DNA of 64,000 bases, from contig JAWLGZ010000002.1 of NCBI GenBank assembly GCA_041690635.1, forward strand, positions 744,001 to 808,000, read 5' to 3'. The translations under genes were made by a program, and so were the position numbers. The notes below the pieces were generated by a model that did no database searches, had not been told where the DNA came from, and worked only from the letters and a program-made list of their open reading frames with translations. Below, in pieces: positions 26,916-34,146 of this stretch; the stretch's first letter is position 1; each line of letters begins with the position of its first letter. This DNA is from JAWLGZ01 sp041690635. GTDB lineage: Bacteria; Pseudomonadota; Gammaproteobacteria; Thiohalomonadales; Thiohalomonadaceae.

Positions 26916-27782
26916 TCAGTGACTCCAGCCCGCGATGACAAACAGGGCCAGAATGGCCAGCCAGACCAGCAGGGTGCGGCGCACCAGCGACATCGCCTCG
27001 CGCACCCGCGCGGTCTCCTCCTCGCTGCCGGGTTCGGTGGTACCCGGTTCGATACGCAGGGCACCGAAACCGCTCGCCACCAGGACGCCCCGGCTGATGC
27101 TCGGCCACTTGGCCGCCTCATCACGCCAGTAGTGCATCGCCTCGACGAAGCTGCCGCTCAGGGCGTAGCCCAGGGCGACCAGACGGGCGGGAAGCCACGC
27201 GAGCAGTCCGTGCAGCCGGCGCACCGAGTCGCCGAATCCGCTCTGTTCACCCCCGAAGCGCGCCTCCAGCACCACCACCAGCCGGTAGCCGAGCGCCCCG
27301 GCGGGTCCGAGCAGCAGAAACCAGAACAGTACCCCAAAGAGCCGTTCATGGGCCTGAACGAAGATGGTCTCGAGCAGCAGGTCCGCAGGCGCCACATCCG
27401 GTCGGCCCGAGTCCACCAGTTCGGCCGCGTACCACTCAGCGGAGTCGCGGTCGTCCCGTTCGCGGGCGTCGACGAACGCCTCCACCTGCGCCTCCAGGTC
27501 CTTGGGTCCGAGACTGTAGACGAGGACGAACAGGGCGAACAGGAAATAGAACAGCCCCCACACCTCCCACAACAACCAGCCGAGCAGCGCCACGCCGATG
27601 AGCGGGGCCAGGAAGGCTGCGGCGAGCACCGGCAGCGCCTGCGTCCACTTCTCCCCGGTCGCAGGCAGCCGCGAACGCACCCAGTCCGCAAAGGCGGCGA
27701 CCCACTCGAAACGACGCAGCTCCTCCAGCGAACCGAGGTAGCGTTCAACCAGCAGGGCGAGAAGAATGGCAAGTAGTGACAC
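26916..27782 (-). CDS. AmpE-like (CobD/CbiB-related) inner-membrane protein
   Basis: A 288-residue membrane protein with an N-terminal segment, two helices near residues 48-90, two more near 145-175 and a C-terminal segment. The opening LLAILLALLVERYLG and the region AEWYAAELVDSGRPDVAPAD followed by ETIFVQAHERLFGVLFWFLL match the AmpE/CobD fold family. AmpE is described as a signalling modulator linked to beta-lactamase induction. A CobD/CbiB cobalamin role is possible given the CobC-like neighbour, but AmpE similarity seems closer. An ampD gene lies 3 kb upstream, not adjacent as in enterobacteria. Confidence 0.8.
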   Translation of the reverse strand: MSLLAILLALLVERYLGSLEELRRFEWVAAFADWVRSRLPATGEKWTQALPVLAAAFLAPLIGVALLGWLLWEVWGLFYFLFALFVLVYSLGPKDLEAQVEAFVDARERDDRDSAEWYAAELVDSGRPDVAPADLLLETIFVQAHERLFGVLFWFLLLGPAGALGYRLVVVLEARFGGEQSGFGDSVRRLHGLLAWLPARLVALGYALSGSFVEAMHYWRDEAAKWPSISRGVLVASGFGALRIEPGTTEPGSEEETARVREAMSLVRRTLLVWLAILALFVIAGWSH

Positions 27783-27848
27783 GTTCGGCTCTATCGGCGA
27801 TACGCAGCGGTGTGCAAGACGGTAGTTTCTGGCTTCACCGCAGGCAAG

Positions 27849-29624
27849 TCAAAGGGCGCCGGCGGAGGGCTGATGTGCAGTGCCCTCGGCCTCCACCCCG
27901 GGATCGATCGCCTTGCGCACCTCGTCGTAACCGTGGCCGCGGATCCGATCGAGTTGTGCGCTCACTGTTTCGCCTGGAACGCCGAGCGTACGCAACACAT
28001 GTCCGGACAGCTGCAGACTTGCTTCCAACGTCTCCGGCACCACCGCATTAGCCCCCAGCCGATGCAACTCGTCCGAGTGACCGGAATCACGCGCCCGCAC
28101 CAGTATGTGCAACTCGGGCCAGAGCCGCCGCGCCGCATCCACGCACCGGCCGGCCGCGTCCGGGTTGTCCATCGTCACCAGCATGACGGCAGCCCGCTCG
28201 ACCCCGGCACGGCGAAGCACCTCCGCACGGGCCGCGTCGCCGAAGTAGACCGGTTCGGCCCCATTGCGATGGCGCCGCACCCGCGCGGAGTCCATGTCCA
28301 GCGCCACATAAGGGACGGTCTGGCTGCGCAGCACCGCCGCCACGGTCTGCCCGACCCGCCCGAAGCCTGCGATGACCACGTGGCCCGAAAGCCCCCGGGT
28401 TTCCGCCTCATTGGTCTCGATCTCTCCCGAATCGGGCTGCAAGGCACGGCCGAGCTGTCCCGCGAGCGCGGCCAACAATGGTGTGAGCGCCATCGAGAGC
28501 CCGGCCAGGATCACCATGAACTGCCCGACCTCCGCCGGCATGAGCTTGTAGGCAAGCGTCGCCTGCCCGATAACCACGAAGGCAAACTCGCCCGCCTCAC
28601 CGAGGTACAGGGCGGTACGGATCGCATCATGGCGCGGCAGGCCGAAGGCGAGCGCCAGAGCGAAGGTGATCAGGGTCTTCAGCGCGATCAGCCCGATGAC
28701 CGATACCGCCACCCAGCCGAGCTTGTCGGCCACCTGGCCGAAGTCCAGGCTCATGCCCACGCTGATGAAAAACAGCCCAAGCAGAAGCCCCTTGAATGGT
28801 TCGATTTCCCCTTCGATCTGATGACGGAATTCGGTCTCCGCCAGCAGCAGGCCGGCCAGGAATGCACCCAGCGCCATGGAGAGCCCGGCATAGCCGGTCG
28901 CCAGGGAGGTGGCCAGGATGGCCAGCAGCATCATGGCGGTGAAGACATCGACACTGCGGGTCTGGGCCACGGTGCGGAACAGGTAGCGCAGCACGTAGCG
29001 GCCGAGAATGAGGATTGCGGCGACCGCCACCACTGCACGCAACAGCGCACCGCCCACGTCCGCCCAGACGTTGCCGCTGCCCTCGGCACCGAACGCGGCG
29101 ACCAGGATCAGGATGGGCACCACCGCCAGGTCCTGAAACAGCAGCACGGCAAAACTGGCGCGCCCGTGGGAGGCGGCGATCTCGCCCCGTTCGTACAGCA
29201 GTTGCATCACCATCGCCGTGGAGGAGAGTGCGAGACAGAGGCCGATGATGATGGAAGCCTCCGGGCCGTTGCCCCATAGCCAGGCAATGGCGCCGATGGC
29301 GACGGCGGTAACCAGCACCTGCGCGGTGCCGAAGCCGAAGATGAGGCGGCTGAAGGTACGCAACCGCTCGAAGGACAGCTCGAGCCCGATGGTGAAGAGC
29401 AGGAAGATGACGCCGAGCTCGGCGAAATGGCGCACCTGATCCGGATCGGAGACCACCGCCAGCGCCGGCGGACCGATGAGGGCGCCCACCGCCAGGTAAC
29501 CGAGGATGGGGCTGATCCGCATCCGCCGGAAGAGCGGCACGATGATTACCACCGTCAGCAGAAATGCGACGGTTTCGATCAGGTACGGAACTGCAATCTG
29601 GGCATGCGCCTCGCCGGCCGACAT
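27849..29624 (-). CDS. KefB/CPA2-type cation:proton antiporter with RCK (TrkA-N) domain
   Basis: A 591-residue monovalent cation/proton antiporter, probably for K+. About a dozen membrane segments fill residues 12-390, with the family stretches FAELGVIFLLFTIGLELSFE and GAFLAGLLLAETEFRHQIEG. A cytosolic nucleotide-binding domain follows (HVVIAGFGRVGQTVAAVL, a GxGxxG Rossmann turn) that would gate the channel by NAD(H) or glutathione adducts in KefC-like proteins. No KefF/KefG-type ancillary gene is adjacent, so ligand control is unknown. It is about 50 bp downstream of a universal stress protein on the same strand. Confidence 0.94.
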   Translation of the reverse strand: MSAGEAHAQIAVPYLIETVAFLLTVVIIVPLFRRMRISPILGYLAVGALIGPPALAVVSDPDQVRHFAELGVIFLLFTIGLELSFERLRTFSRLIFGFGTAQVLVTAVAIGAIAWLWGNGPEASIIIGLCLALSSTAMVMQLLYERGEIAASHGRASFAVLLFQDLAVVPILILVAAFGAEGSGNVWADVGGALLRAVVAVAAILILGRYVLRYLFRTVAQTRSVDVFTAMMLLAILATSLATGYAGLSMALGAFLAGLLLAETEFRHQIEGEIEPFKGLLLGLFFISVGMSLDFGQVADKLGWVAVSVIGLIALKTLITFALALAFGLPRHDAIRTALYLGEAGEFAFVVIGQATLAYKLMPAEVGQFMVILAGLSMALTPLLAALAGQLGRALQPDSGEIETNEAETRGLSGHVVIAGFGRVGQTVAAVLRSQTVPYVALDMDSARVRRHRNGAEPVYFGDAARAEVLRRAGVERAAVMLVTMDNPDAAGRCVDAARRLWPELHILVRARDSGHSDELHRLGANAVVPETLEASLQLSGHVLRTLGVPGETVSAQLDRIRGHGYDEVRKAIDPGVEAEGTAHQPSAGAL

Positions 29625-29672
29625 CGGTGTGTTCTTGCTTGTAGGTTGTGAATTTGGATTTGGAACGCCCCT

Positions 29673-30638
29673 TCAGGGCAGCGTCACCGGCGAAATGAAC
29701 CCCGGCGGCTTGACCGCAAGCACCGCGCAGCCGATACGATTCAGCACCCCTTCCGCGGTGTTTCCGATGATGAATCCGGGTATGCCGGTGCGGGCGACCG
29801 TGCCCATGACAATCAGGTCGGCGTCTATCTCTTTCGTCAACGCCGGGATAACTTCACGCGCGACACCCTGGCGCAGATGGAGCCGCGGCGAAAGGTAACC
29901 GTAAGCCTCCTCACCGAGCAGGGCGCGCAACTCCCCGTCCAGCCGGTCGAATCCCTCCTGGTGACGCACGCGTTCGCTCTCCACGTAGGCGGAGAGGGAG
30001 GCATCATCCAACTCGCCGCCCCACACCCGCATCACGCCCTCCGCCATGGTGTCCCAGACGTGTACCACATGAAGTTCCGCGAAGTCGCTCAGGGCCAGCG
30101 AACCGGCCAACTCGAGGATAAAGCGGTTGAGTTCCCCCTCCCCCGCCTCCGGCTGCCACGGATCGAAATCGACAGCCGCCAGAATGCGGCGGTAGTTCTG
30201 CGTCGTGTCCGGATGCAGCAGCCACACGGGGCAGGGACACTTGCGCAACAGATGCATGTCCGTGCTGCCGAAGAGACGATGGCGAACCCCCTCCTCGGTA
30301 CAGGCGGTCTTGATGACCAGATCCCGCTGGTGGCGAATGACGTCACGCACCACCTCGATAAAAGGGGTACCGAAACGGAGATCGAGGGATACCTCGACAC
30401 GCGACCGGAAGGGGGCAACGAGGGACTCGAGCCGCGCCGTCTCCTGCTGCCGCAACAGGGATTCCAGTTCGTCCCGGGAGTGGCTGCGGGCAAAGGCGCC
30501 GAGGCGCGGCGGGTCGACCACGCGCAGCACCGTCAGGCGCGCCTGGCTGTTCTCCGCCAGGGCAACCGCGCGGGCCATGGCGGCTGACTGGTCCGCCAGC
30601 GGCTCCGCCACATAGACGATATTCCGGAAACGCTTCAT
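29673..30638 (-). CDS. Tandem-domain universal stress protein (UspE-like)
   Basis: A 321-residue cytosolic protein with two UspA domains. The second keeps the nucleotide-binding pattern in IVMGTVARTGIPGFIIGNTA (G-2x-G-9x-type loop); the first is more diverged. MKRFRNIVYVAEPL is the proper start, with GAGAGGAG just before the ATG; an upstream extension rich in Arg-Gly is rejected. Its place between ion-transport genes suggests a stress or ion-linked role, as seen for USPs that bind antiporters, but that is inference. Confidence 0.92.
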   Translation of the reverse strand: MKRFRNIVYVAEPLADQSAAMARAVALAENSQARLTVLRVVDPPRLGAFARSHSRDELESLLRQQETARLESLVAPFRSRVEVSLDLRFGTPFIEVVRDVIRHQRDLVIKTACTEEGVRHRLFGSTDMHLLRKCPCPVWLLHPDTTQNYRRILAAVDFDPWQPEAGEGELNRFILELAGSLALSDFAELHVVHVWDTMAEGVMRVWGGELDDASLSAYVESERVRHQEGFDRLDGELRALLGEEAYGYLSPRLHLRQGVAREVIPALTKEIDADLIVMGTVARTGIPGFIIGNTAEGVLNRIGCAVLAVKPPGFISPVTLP

Positions 30639-30771
30639 CTCCTCTCCCCTGCCCCCCCGGCCCCGGCTGCGGCTGCGGCGCATCCCGCTCACATAGCGTC
30701 AGCTCAATCAGCCGCGCCGAGCGTGAGAGGCCACGCACGATTTTGTGATGTAGTGTCCGCGTCCGGCGGGA

Positions 30772-31326
30772 TCAAGTCAAAGCGGTACGCAGCCGCGCCC
30801 AGTCGAACGCAGGTCCGGGATCGGTCTTGCGTTCGGGCGCGATATCGCAGTGACCGACGATGCGCTCCGGGGTGATGGCCGGGAACGCCTCCTGAATGAG
30901 CGCGACGACACGGGCCAGCGTCGCGTACTGTGCCTCGGCATAGGGCACCTCATCGCTGCCTTCCAGTTCGATGCCGATGGAGAAGTCGTTGCACCGTTCA
31001 CGGCCGGCAAAACAGGAGATGCCGCAGTGCCAGGCACGCAGGTGCAGGGGAACGTACTGCACCAGTTCGCCGTCGCGCCGGATCAGAAGGTGGCTGGAGA
31101 CGCGCAGCCCCTGGATCTCCTCAAAGTAGGGGTGCGCGCCGGAATCGAGCCGGTTGGTGAACAGGTGGTCAATCCAGGGGCCGCCGTACTCGTCCGGGGG
31201 CAGGCTGATGCCGTGAATCACCAGCAGGTCGACAACGGTTCCGGGGGGGCGCTCGTCGTGATTGGGGGACGGCAGCTGGCGCGCGCCCTCGATGAGGCCA
31301 CTGTCGCTGTGAAAACGGATACTCAG
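30772..31326 (-). CDS. ampD: AmpD, 1,6-anhydro-N-acetylmuramyl-L-alanine amidase, apparent CTG start
   Basis: A zinc amidase of cell-wall recycling that cleaves the anhydroMurNAc-peptide bond. From the usual start codons only a GTG at 31221 is available, which would remove the conserved N-terminus. The frame upstream reads GLIEGARQLPSPNHDERPPG, then VVDLLVIHGISLPPDEYGG, matching family residues before the first zinc histidine. The only sensible start is a CTG at 31324-31326, which overlaps the thioredoxin stop as CTGA and has AGGAGG four bases upstream. That gives 184 residues, the normal AmpD length. HGISLPP, HCDIAPERKTDPGPAFDW supply zinc and catalytic residues. Last gene of the DUF1538 operon. 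Confidence 0.9.
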   Translation of the reverse strand: MSIRFHSDSGLIEGARQLPSPNHDERPPGTVVDLLVIHGISLPPDEYGGPWIDHLFTNRLDSGAHPYFEEIQGLRVSSHLLIRRDGELVQYVPLHLRAWHCGISCFAGRERCNDFSIGIELEGSDEVPYAEAQYATLARVVALIQEAFPAITPERIVGHCDIAPERKTDPGPAFDWARLRTALT

Positions 31327-31661
31327 GGGGCCTCCTCGGAAGGTCCGGTCAGAGCACCATTGACCGCCTGTTGCAGTGATTCAGCAGTCAGCTCCGCCTC
31401 AATCCTGTGGTGAAAACGGCCGTCGCGGTAGAGAAAGAGCGCCGGCAGGTGGAACACCTCCAGTTCGGCGGTCAGGGCCAGGTCCTGCTCCGCATCCACC
31501 TCGAACAGGTTCACATCGGGCAAGGCACCCGATGCCAACAGCCCCTTGAGACTGCGGCAGGCGCCGCAATCCGGTCCGGTGACGATCACCAGCGCGGGAC
31601 CGGGCGTCTCCGCCAGGCGGTGGTGAAAGTCAAACTGATTCAGCTTGACGAGTTCGGGCAT
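31323..31661 (-). CDS. Thioredoxin-like protein with CGAC active site
   Basis: A 112-residue cytosolic thioredoxin-fold protein. The redox motif is Cys32-Gly-Ala-Cys35 (GPDCGACRSL) in place of the usual CGPC, and the cis-proline loop is HLPALFLYRDG. There is no signal peptide. It lies 3 bp after the CBS-domain gene, and its stop overlaps the probable ampD start, so it belongs to the same operon. A redox-sensing or repair role for the operon is possible but not shown. Confidence 0.88.
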   Translation of the reverse strand: MPELVKLNQFDFHHRLAETPGPALVIVTGPDCGACRSLKGLLASGALPDVNLFEVDAEQDLALTAELEVFHLPALFLYRDGRFHHRIEAELTAESLQQAVNGALTGPSEEAP

Positions 31662-31664
31662 GAT

Positions 31665-32078
31665 TCACTCCAGGTGGCCGACCAATCCTTCCAGCACCAG
31701 ATCGGTGAAGCTGACGGTGCCGAGCACTTTTCCGCCGCCGTCGATTACCGGTGCGCGCGTCAGTTCAAAGCGATCGAACAGACGGGCACAGTAGCGGATG
31801 TCCATGTCAGGATGGACCGCGATCACCGGCTTGGCCATCACTTCGTAGACGTTTACCCGATCGGGGGAGCGATCCTTTGCCAGCACATGACGGGCGACAT
31901 CCGACAGCAGCAGCATCCCGTACTCGTCATCCGGATGGCGCTTGTCGACGATGAGACACTTGTTCTCCACGTGGCGCATCGCCTTGAGCGCCTCGGCCAC
32001 GGTGATCATGCCATCCACCATGTCGTAGCTCGCCTTCATCACCTCACGGACCCGGATGATCTTCTTGCTGTCGCTCAT
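31665..32078 (-). CDS. CBS-domain pair protein
   Basis: A 137-residue stand-alone Bateman module. The first CBS repeat (VREVMKASYDMVDGMITVAE) runs to about residue 70; the second (VYEVMAKPVIAVHPDMDIRY) ends with GKVLGTVSFTDLVLEGL. Such modules bind adenine nucleotides and regulate partner proteins. The start overlaps the PII-like gene as ATGA. A longer frame that reads through the PII-like gene is out of its frame and rejected. It probably senses energy state for the DUF1538 transport proteins upstream in the operon. Confidence 0.9.
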   Translation of the reverse strand: MSDSKKIIRVREVMKASYDMVDGMITVAEALKAMRHVENKCLIVDKRHPDDEYGMLLLSDVARHVLAKDRSPDRVNVYEVMAKPVIAVHPDMDIRYCARLFDRFELTRAPVIDGGGKVLGTVSFTDLVLEGLVGHLE

Positions 32079-32425
32079 AGCTCTTCCTCCACAACGGGCG
32101 TCAACTGCTCGATCTGGTGCACCACCCCCACCGCATCCTCCACGTCGATCTGAAAGGCGATACCGGTCCCCGGCGAAGCGTCCAGCTGTCCCACCTCGGC
32201 AATCTTCTCCAGTATCTTGCGGCTCAGGTGCTCCTCCACCAGGAACAAAATCATGTCGCGCTGGGTCTCCAGCGAGAGACCGAAGAAGGTCTTGGCCTTG
32301 GTCAGCCCTTCGCCGCGCGCCTGATTGAGTACCGTCGCGCCGGTGGCGCCGGCCTTGCGTGCCGCTTCCAGCACGGCATCCGTCTTGTCGTCCTCGATGA
32401 GGGTAATCAGGAGCTTGAAGTGCAC
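32075..32425 (-). CDS. P-II-like regulatory protein associated with DUF1538
   Basis: A 116-residue ferredoxin-like-fold protein of the P-II superfamily. Visible pattern: FKLLITLIEDDKTDAVLEAA, GATGATVLNQARGEGL, a T-loop-like middle and LVEEHLSRKILEKIAEVG, then GTGIAFQIDVEDAVGV. The classic uridylylated tyrosine and the GDGKIFV ending of GlnB are absent, so it is a PII-like transporter regulator and not GlnB. The GTG at 32425 is the best start; it overlaps the DUF1538 end by 19 bp and the CBS gene by four. Confidence 0.88.
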   Translation of the reverse strand: MHFKLLITLIEDDKTDAVLEAARKAGATGATVLNQARGEGLTKAKTFFGLSLETQRDMILFLVEEHLSRKILEKIAEVGQLDASPGTGIAFQIDVEDAVGVVHQIEQLTPVVEEEL

Positions 32426-33243
32426 GGCTTCTTTTCCTCTTCCGGTTGGGCCACTGTTTCGGGTGTCGACCTGTTCCGGCGACTTGCCCGCCAATGGCTG
32501 ATCTGGGCATAGGCCATCACGGTCACGATCGGAAACAGGCAGGTGGTCGCAATCATGCCGAACCCGTCCAGAACCGCGCTGCGTCCCGGGATGGTGGAAG
32601 CCAGCCCCAGCCCCAGCGCGGTGACGATGGGCACCGTCACCGTCGATGTGGTGACACCGCCCGAATCGTAGGCGAGCGGGATGATGATTCTGGGTGCAAA
32701 CACCGTCTGGATGATGACGACGACGTAGGCGGTGATGATGATGTAGTGCAGCGGAATCCCCATCACGATGCGCAGCGTGCCGATGGCGATGCCGAGGGCG
32801 GCACCGGAGGCGACCGCCACCCGCAGGCCCCAGACCCCGATGGCGCCGCCGGAGACCTTGCTGGCCTTGATGGCCACAGCGATGAGTGCCGGCTCGGCCA
32901 GCGCGGTGGCGAATCCGACGGCGGCGCCGAACAGGTAGATCCAGTAGTAGTCGGTCCAGTGCCGCTCGACCGTCTCGAGCATTTCCGCGCCATAGATGAA
33001 AACCGGATCGGTCAACTGCTCGGCCATCAGTTTGCCGAGCGGAAACAGCGCCTGCTCCAGCCCGACGAGGAACAGCGCCAGGCCGAGCAACACGTAGAGG
33101 AAACCGAAAATCACCTGGCGCAGGTGGGGAACGGGGCGGCGCAGGATCAGAAACTGGAAGCCGAAGATGATCACCGCGATCGGCACCACGTCACGAATGG
33201 TGTCGATGAGGGTGAAACCGAGATTGACGATCAGCGCGATCAT
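32407..33243 (-). CDS. DUF1538 membrane protein (second of a pair)
   Basis: A 278-residue polytopic inner-membrane protein of unknown function in the DUF1538 family. Six to eight hydrophobic segments are visible. Signature elements shared with its neighbour are ALAEPALIAVA and the loop YDSGGVTTSTVTVPIVTALG, GLGLAS, followed by LDGFGMIA. The hydrophilic tail (about 30 residues, RNRSTPETVAQPEEEKK) may be where the PII-like protein binds. Its ATG overlaps the end of the first DUF1538 gene by four bases. Confidence 0.92.
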   Translation of the reverse strand: MIALIVNLGFTLIDTIRDVVPIAVIIFGFQFLILRRPVPHLRQVIFGFLYVLLGLALFLVGLEQALFPLGKLMAEQLTDPVFIYGAEMLETVERHWTDYYWIYLFGAAVGFATALAEPALIAVAIKASKVSGGAIGVWGLRVAVASGAALGIAIGTLRIVMGIPLHYIIITAYVVVIIQTVFAPRIIIPLAYDSGGVTTSTVTVPIVTALGLGLASTIPGRSAVLDGFGMIATTCLFPIVTVMAYAQISHWRASRRNRSTPETVAQPEEEKKPCTSSS

Positions 33244-34103
33244 AGGATCATCCCGTACCCCATCACGAAGATCATGGGGGTGAGGGAGGCAAACGCGATC
33301 AGGCCGAAGCCATCGAGCATCGGGTTACGCCCCTTGATGCTGGAGGCCAGCCCCACGCCGAGCGCAGTGACCAGCGGCACGGTGATGGTGGAGGTGGTGA
33401 CCCCGCCGGAGTCGTAGGCAATGCCGATGATCTCCTTCGGTGCGAAAACGGTCATGACCACCACACCCATGTAACCACCGATGATCAGGTACTGTACCGG
33501 CCACCCCTTCACGATACGGAACACCCCGAGCACGATGGCGACACCGACCGACAGCGCGACCGTAATGCGCAGTCCCAGGGCGTACTCGCGGCGGGCCTCC
33601 TCGGTCGCGGCGATCACCCCGGAGTCGGCGGCGATACTGGCCGCCTCCCCGGCCACTGCGATCAGCGCCGGCTCCGCGATGGTGGTGCCGAACCCGAGCG
33701 CAAAGGCGAACAGCAGCAGCCAGGGCAGGCTCCCCTTGCGGGCGAACGCATAGGCCATCGTCTCCCCGATGGGGAAGAGCCCCATCTCCAGCCCGCGCAC
33801 AAACAGCGTCAGACCGATAACCACCAGCAGCACGCCAACCAATAGCTCCGCCAGGTTCGGAATCGGTTGTTGCAGCACCACCAGCTGAAAAAAGGCGATC
33901 ACCGCAACGATCGGCGCCAGATCCCGGCAGCTGTCATAGAAGGGGTGGAAGGTTGGCGGTATATACTTCTTCACGACCTTGAGCGCCCTGAAATCGAACT
34001 CAAAGATACTATAAAGTTGTCCGCCAACAGACAGCGGCTTCAGCCTTTCACCCGGTTGATAACTGCCGAATCCCTGGCTCGGGGGGTGTTCGCCCGATAC
34101 CAT
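33240..34103 (-). CDS. DUF1538 membrane protein (first of a pair)
   Basis: A 287-residue DUF1538 protein, paralogous to the next gene. An N-terminal cytosolic stretch of about 65 residues precedes the first membrane segment (LAPIVAVIAFFQLVVL). It carries TIAEPALIAVAGEA and YDSGGVTTSTITVPLVTALG, then LDGFGLIAFASL. The two proteins probably form a heteromeric carrier; the substrate is unknown. It is the first gene of a six-gene operon, and its start faces the CvrA-type antiporter gene 43 bp away, so the promoters are divergent. Confidence 0.9.
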   Translation of the reverse strand: MVSGEHPPSQGFGSYQPGERLKPLSVGGQLYSIFEFDFRALKVVKKYIPPTFHPFYDSCRDLAPIVAVIAFFQLVVLQQPIPNLAELLVGVLLVVIGLTLFVRGLEMGLFPIGETMAYAFARKGSLPWLLLFAFALGFGTTIAEPALIAVAGEAASIAADSGVIAATEEARREYALGLRITVALSVGVAIVLGVFRIVKGWPVQYLIIGGYMGVVVMTVFAPKEIIGIAYDSGGVTTSTITVPLVTALGVGLASSIKGRNPMLDGFGLIAFASLTPMIFVMGYGMIL

Positions 34104-34146
34104 CGTGCTGACGGCAAGGGGCCGGCGTCAGGCGCCGATTGATTCC

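Noticed and set aside
27810..29279. A 489-codon plus-strand frame
   Set aside because: Antisense to the KefB-type antiporter; composition dominated by His, Gln and Arg, with no motif.
32079..32510. N-terminal extension of the CBS protein
   Set aside because: It is out of frame across the PII-like gene; the ATG in the ATGA overlap gives the normal CBS-pair length.
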